Source of the DNA: Scytonema sp045865695
Lineage (GTDB): Bacteria > Cyanobacteriota > Cyanobacteriia > Cyanobacteriales > Nostocaceae
DNA: 64,000 nt
Direction: 5' to 3'
Assembly: GCF_045865695.1 (NCBI RefSeq)
Contig: NZ_BAACAP010000234.1
Span: forward strand, 46,947-110,946
Below the pieces are notes generated by a model. That model was not told the origin of the DNA. It ran no database searches and worked only from the letters and a program-made list of their open reading frames with translations. Numbering within the stretch: position 1 is the stretch's first letter; the number at the start of each line of letters is the position of its first letter. The translations under genes were made by a program, and so were the position numbers. Shown here piece after piece: positions 63,120-64,000 of the stretch.

Positions 63120-63338
63120 TTATTTTGTTTGCTTTTCAATCCATTCTCGAAACTTTCTTAATGTTAAACCTCTACCGAGCGTTTTGCTTTCTTCAACAAA
63201 CTGAGGAATGACTTCAGAAATTGGCAAATCGGGACAAATCTGGCTGATTTCAGACTCTACGTATTTCCCATCCTGCAAGATATTAATTTGTAACTTGCCA
63301 TCTTCATACCGCCATAGTTCGGGAAAACGACCGCCGCC
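63120..63338 (-). pseudogene. Uma2-family (DUF820) gene remnant
   Basis: The minus-strand frame reads GGRFPELWRYEDGKLQINIL then DGKYVESEIS..CPDLPISEVIPQFVEESKTLG and ends in WIEKQTK-stop; this is the C-terminal portion of a Uma2-type protein (PD-(D/E)XK fold). A TGA lies immediately upstream in frame and no start exists, so the gene is broken or only a fragment remains. Confidence 0.7.
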
Positions 63339-63387
63339 TCAACAGCAGGAGATGGAATTTCAAGTGTTACAACTCCAAGAGAATCTT

Positions 63388-63513
63388 TCACAGGAGAACC
63401 TGTATCCTGATGCTGTCAATCCGTGTTGCATAACGAGCACGCTCGTACACTCCATTAAAAACGTCTTGTAAATGCACGTCAGGTTTTTTTTCGTCTAGCT
63501 TTAAGGGCATTAC
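63388..63513 (-). pseudogene. DUF4058-like gene remnant
   Basis: The frame VMPLKLDEKKPDVHLQDVF then NGVYERARYATRID reads like the C-terminus of DUF4058 proteins, which have this P-L, DL..VYxxxxYD pattern. After ATRID the frame breaks, and a continuation QDTGSPVKDSLG occurs in another frame, so the fragment is a frameshifted remnant lying upstream of the Uma2 remnant. Confidence 0.55.
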
Positions 63514-63521
63514 CTTGCGCC

Positions 63522-63553
63522 AGTGCGATACGGCAGTATAGCAGTATCGCACT
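63522..63553. repeat. Palindrome AGTGCGATAC ... GTATCGCACT
   Basis: Ten-base perfect arms around a 12-base spacer containing further partial symmetry. It borders the DUF4058 remnant on the katG side. Confidence 0.75.
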
Positions 63554-63712
63554 ACGGGAGATCGAAGAGCGCACTTATTACAATAGCTTAAAGGTCCTGC
63601 TAAAACGGACTCATATCGATTATGATTAAATCCGTGACTATTTCATGGTAATTTAAATCGCTTTCTCGGTAGCTCTAAGCATGCCACCGTAGATTAGCGC
63701 TTTTCCAAAGAC

Positions 63713-63717
63713 AGGAG
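63713..63717 (+). promoter_or_regulatory. Shine-Dalgarno site of katG
   Basis: AGGAG with a five-base spacer to the ATG at 63723. Confidence 0.7.
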
Positions 63718-63722
63718 ATAAT

Positions 63723-64000
63723 ATGAGCAGCGAAAGCGGATGCCCGTTTACAGGCGGGTCTCAGAAACTTACGGCTCGTCATATGCCGTCGAACCGAGAC
63801 TGGTGGCCGAAATATTTGAATCTGAACATCCTCCACCAGCACTCACCCCAAGCCAATCCCATGGGTGAGGCGTTCAACTACGCTCTTGAGTTCAAGAGCC
63901 TCGACTTAGCTGCCCTCAGGGCAGATATCTTCGACCTGATGACCACCTCTCAGGACTGGTGGCCAGCCGACTACGGTCATTATGGACCGCTCTTCATCCG
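63723..64000 (+). CDS. katG: Catalase-peroxidase, N-terminal part (cut by window edge)
   Basis: The first 92 residues of KatG, a heme enzyme with catalase and peroxidase activities that detoxifies hydrogen peroxide. The early region SNRDWWPKYLNLNILHQHSP and the late DWWPADYGHYGPLFIR (active-site Arg and Trp region) are diagnostic. The gene continues past the end. Its codon choice is more GC-rich (CTCGAG-, GCCCTCAGG-like) than the surrounding genes, which fits either high expression or horizontal acquisition. The gap before it (63554-63712) contains AT-rich DNA where the promoter should lie. Confidence 0.93.
   Translation, partial: MSSESGCPFTGGSQKLTARHMPSNRDWWPKYLNLNILHQHSPQANPMGEAFNYALEFKSLDLAALRADIFDLMTTSQDWWPADYGHYGPLFI

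Overview
This window is a stretch of cyanobacterial chromosome, most likely from a filamentous, heterocyst-forming type (Nostocales grade). The evidence is the photosynthesis-linked gene set: carboxysomal-type carbonic anhydrase (ccaA), photosystem II extrinsic protein psbU, photosystem I factor btpA, a fused VKOR-thioredoxin, a CRR6-type NDH-1 maturation factor, and DUF3120 and DUF760 proteins. Many GCGATCGC (HIP1-like) octamers also occur, along with dense short tandem repeats (GGTCACT-, GGGGATT-, ATGAATT- and GTTAGTGG-type) and long palindromic REP-like elements. I cannot name the genus from sequence alone. No rRNA, tRNA, CRISPR array, transposase or prophage genes were seen.

Layout. 0-11 kb: the end of a WD40 protein, a universal stress protein, a secreted protein, a short-chain dehydrogenase, ccaA, sbcD, a small conserved-looking protein, a gamma-glutamyltranspeptidase carrying an in-frame palindrome, and an orphan Phd-like antitoxin. 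11.8-22 kb: two tandem paralogous hybrid histidine kinases. The first is a soluble 2164-residue protein with about twelve near-identical HAMP-type units; the second is a membrane CHASE3-HAMP version of the same GAF-kinase-three-receiver module. 22-27 kb: a PD-(D/E)XK-like protein, a FAD oxidoreductase whose N-terminus and middle are partly repeat-derived, and a cytoplasmic subtilisin followed by a small free-standing propeptide-like protein. 27-33 kb: a gene-poor accessory region with a roughly 730-bp modular non-coding sequence present twice plus partial copies, a small membrane protein, and three secreted proteins, two with proline-rich repeats and one with a PEP-CTERM-like tail.

33-50 kb: several hypotheticals, a DEAD-box RNA helicase, rimO, btpA with the VKOR fusion, a CHASE2-PAS-GGDEF cyclase, nadB, psbU, DUF3120 and crr6. 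50-64 kb: a family 9 glycosyltransferase, ispD, scpB, DUF760, an HtrA protease, a LysM-M23 peptidase, an orphan HicB, a cysteine hydrolase paired with a coiled-coil membrane protein, ispG, a carboxyl-terminal processing protease, a receiver-PAS-GAF kinase with a substituted phospho-acceptor, DUF4058 and Uma2 gene remnants, and the start of katG in different-looking sequence.

Functional themes. The genes are mostly single transcription units separated by repeats, not long operons. Several serve assembly or upkeep of the photosynthetic apparatus (psbU, btpA, VKOR, crr6, ctp, htrA). Two belong to the MEP isoprenoid pathway (ispD, ispG), one to NAD synthesis (nadB), and four large proteins are signalling devices. 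The most unusual aspect is how far repeats intrude into genes: at least eight proteins end, and at least one begins, inside a repeat, and two enzymes carry in-frame palindromes. The best candidate for something undescribed is the modular duplicated sequence at 27.2-29.4 kb.
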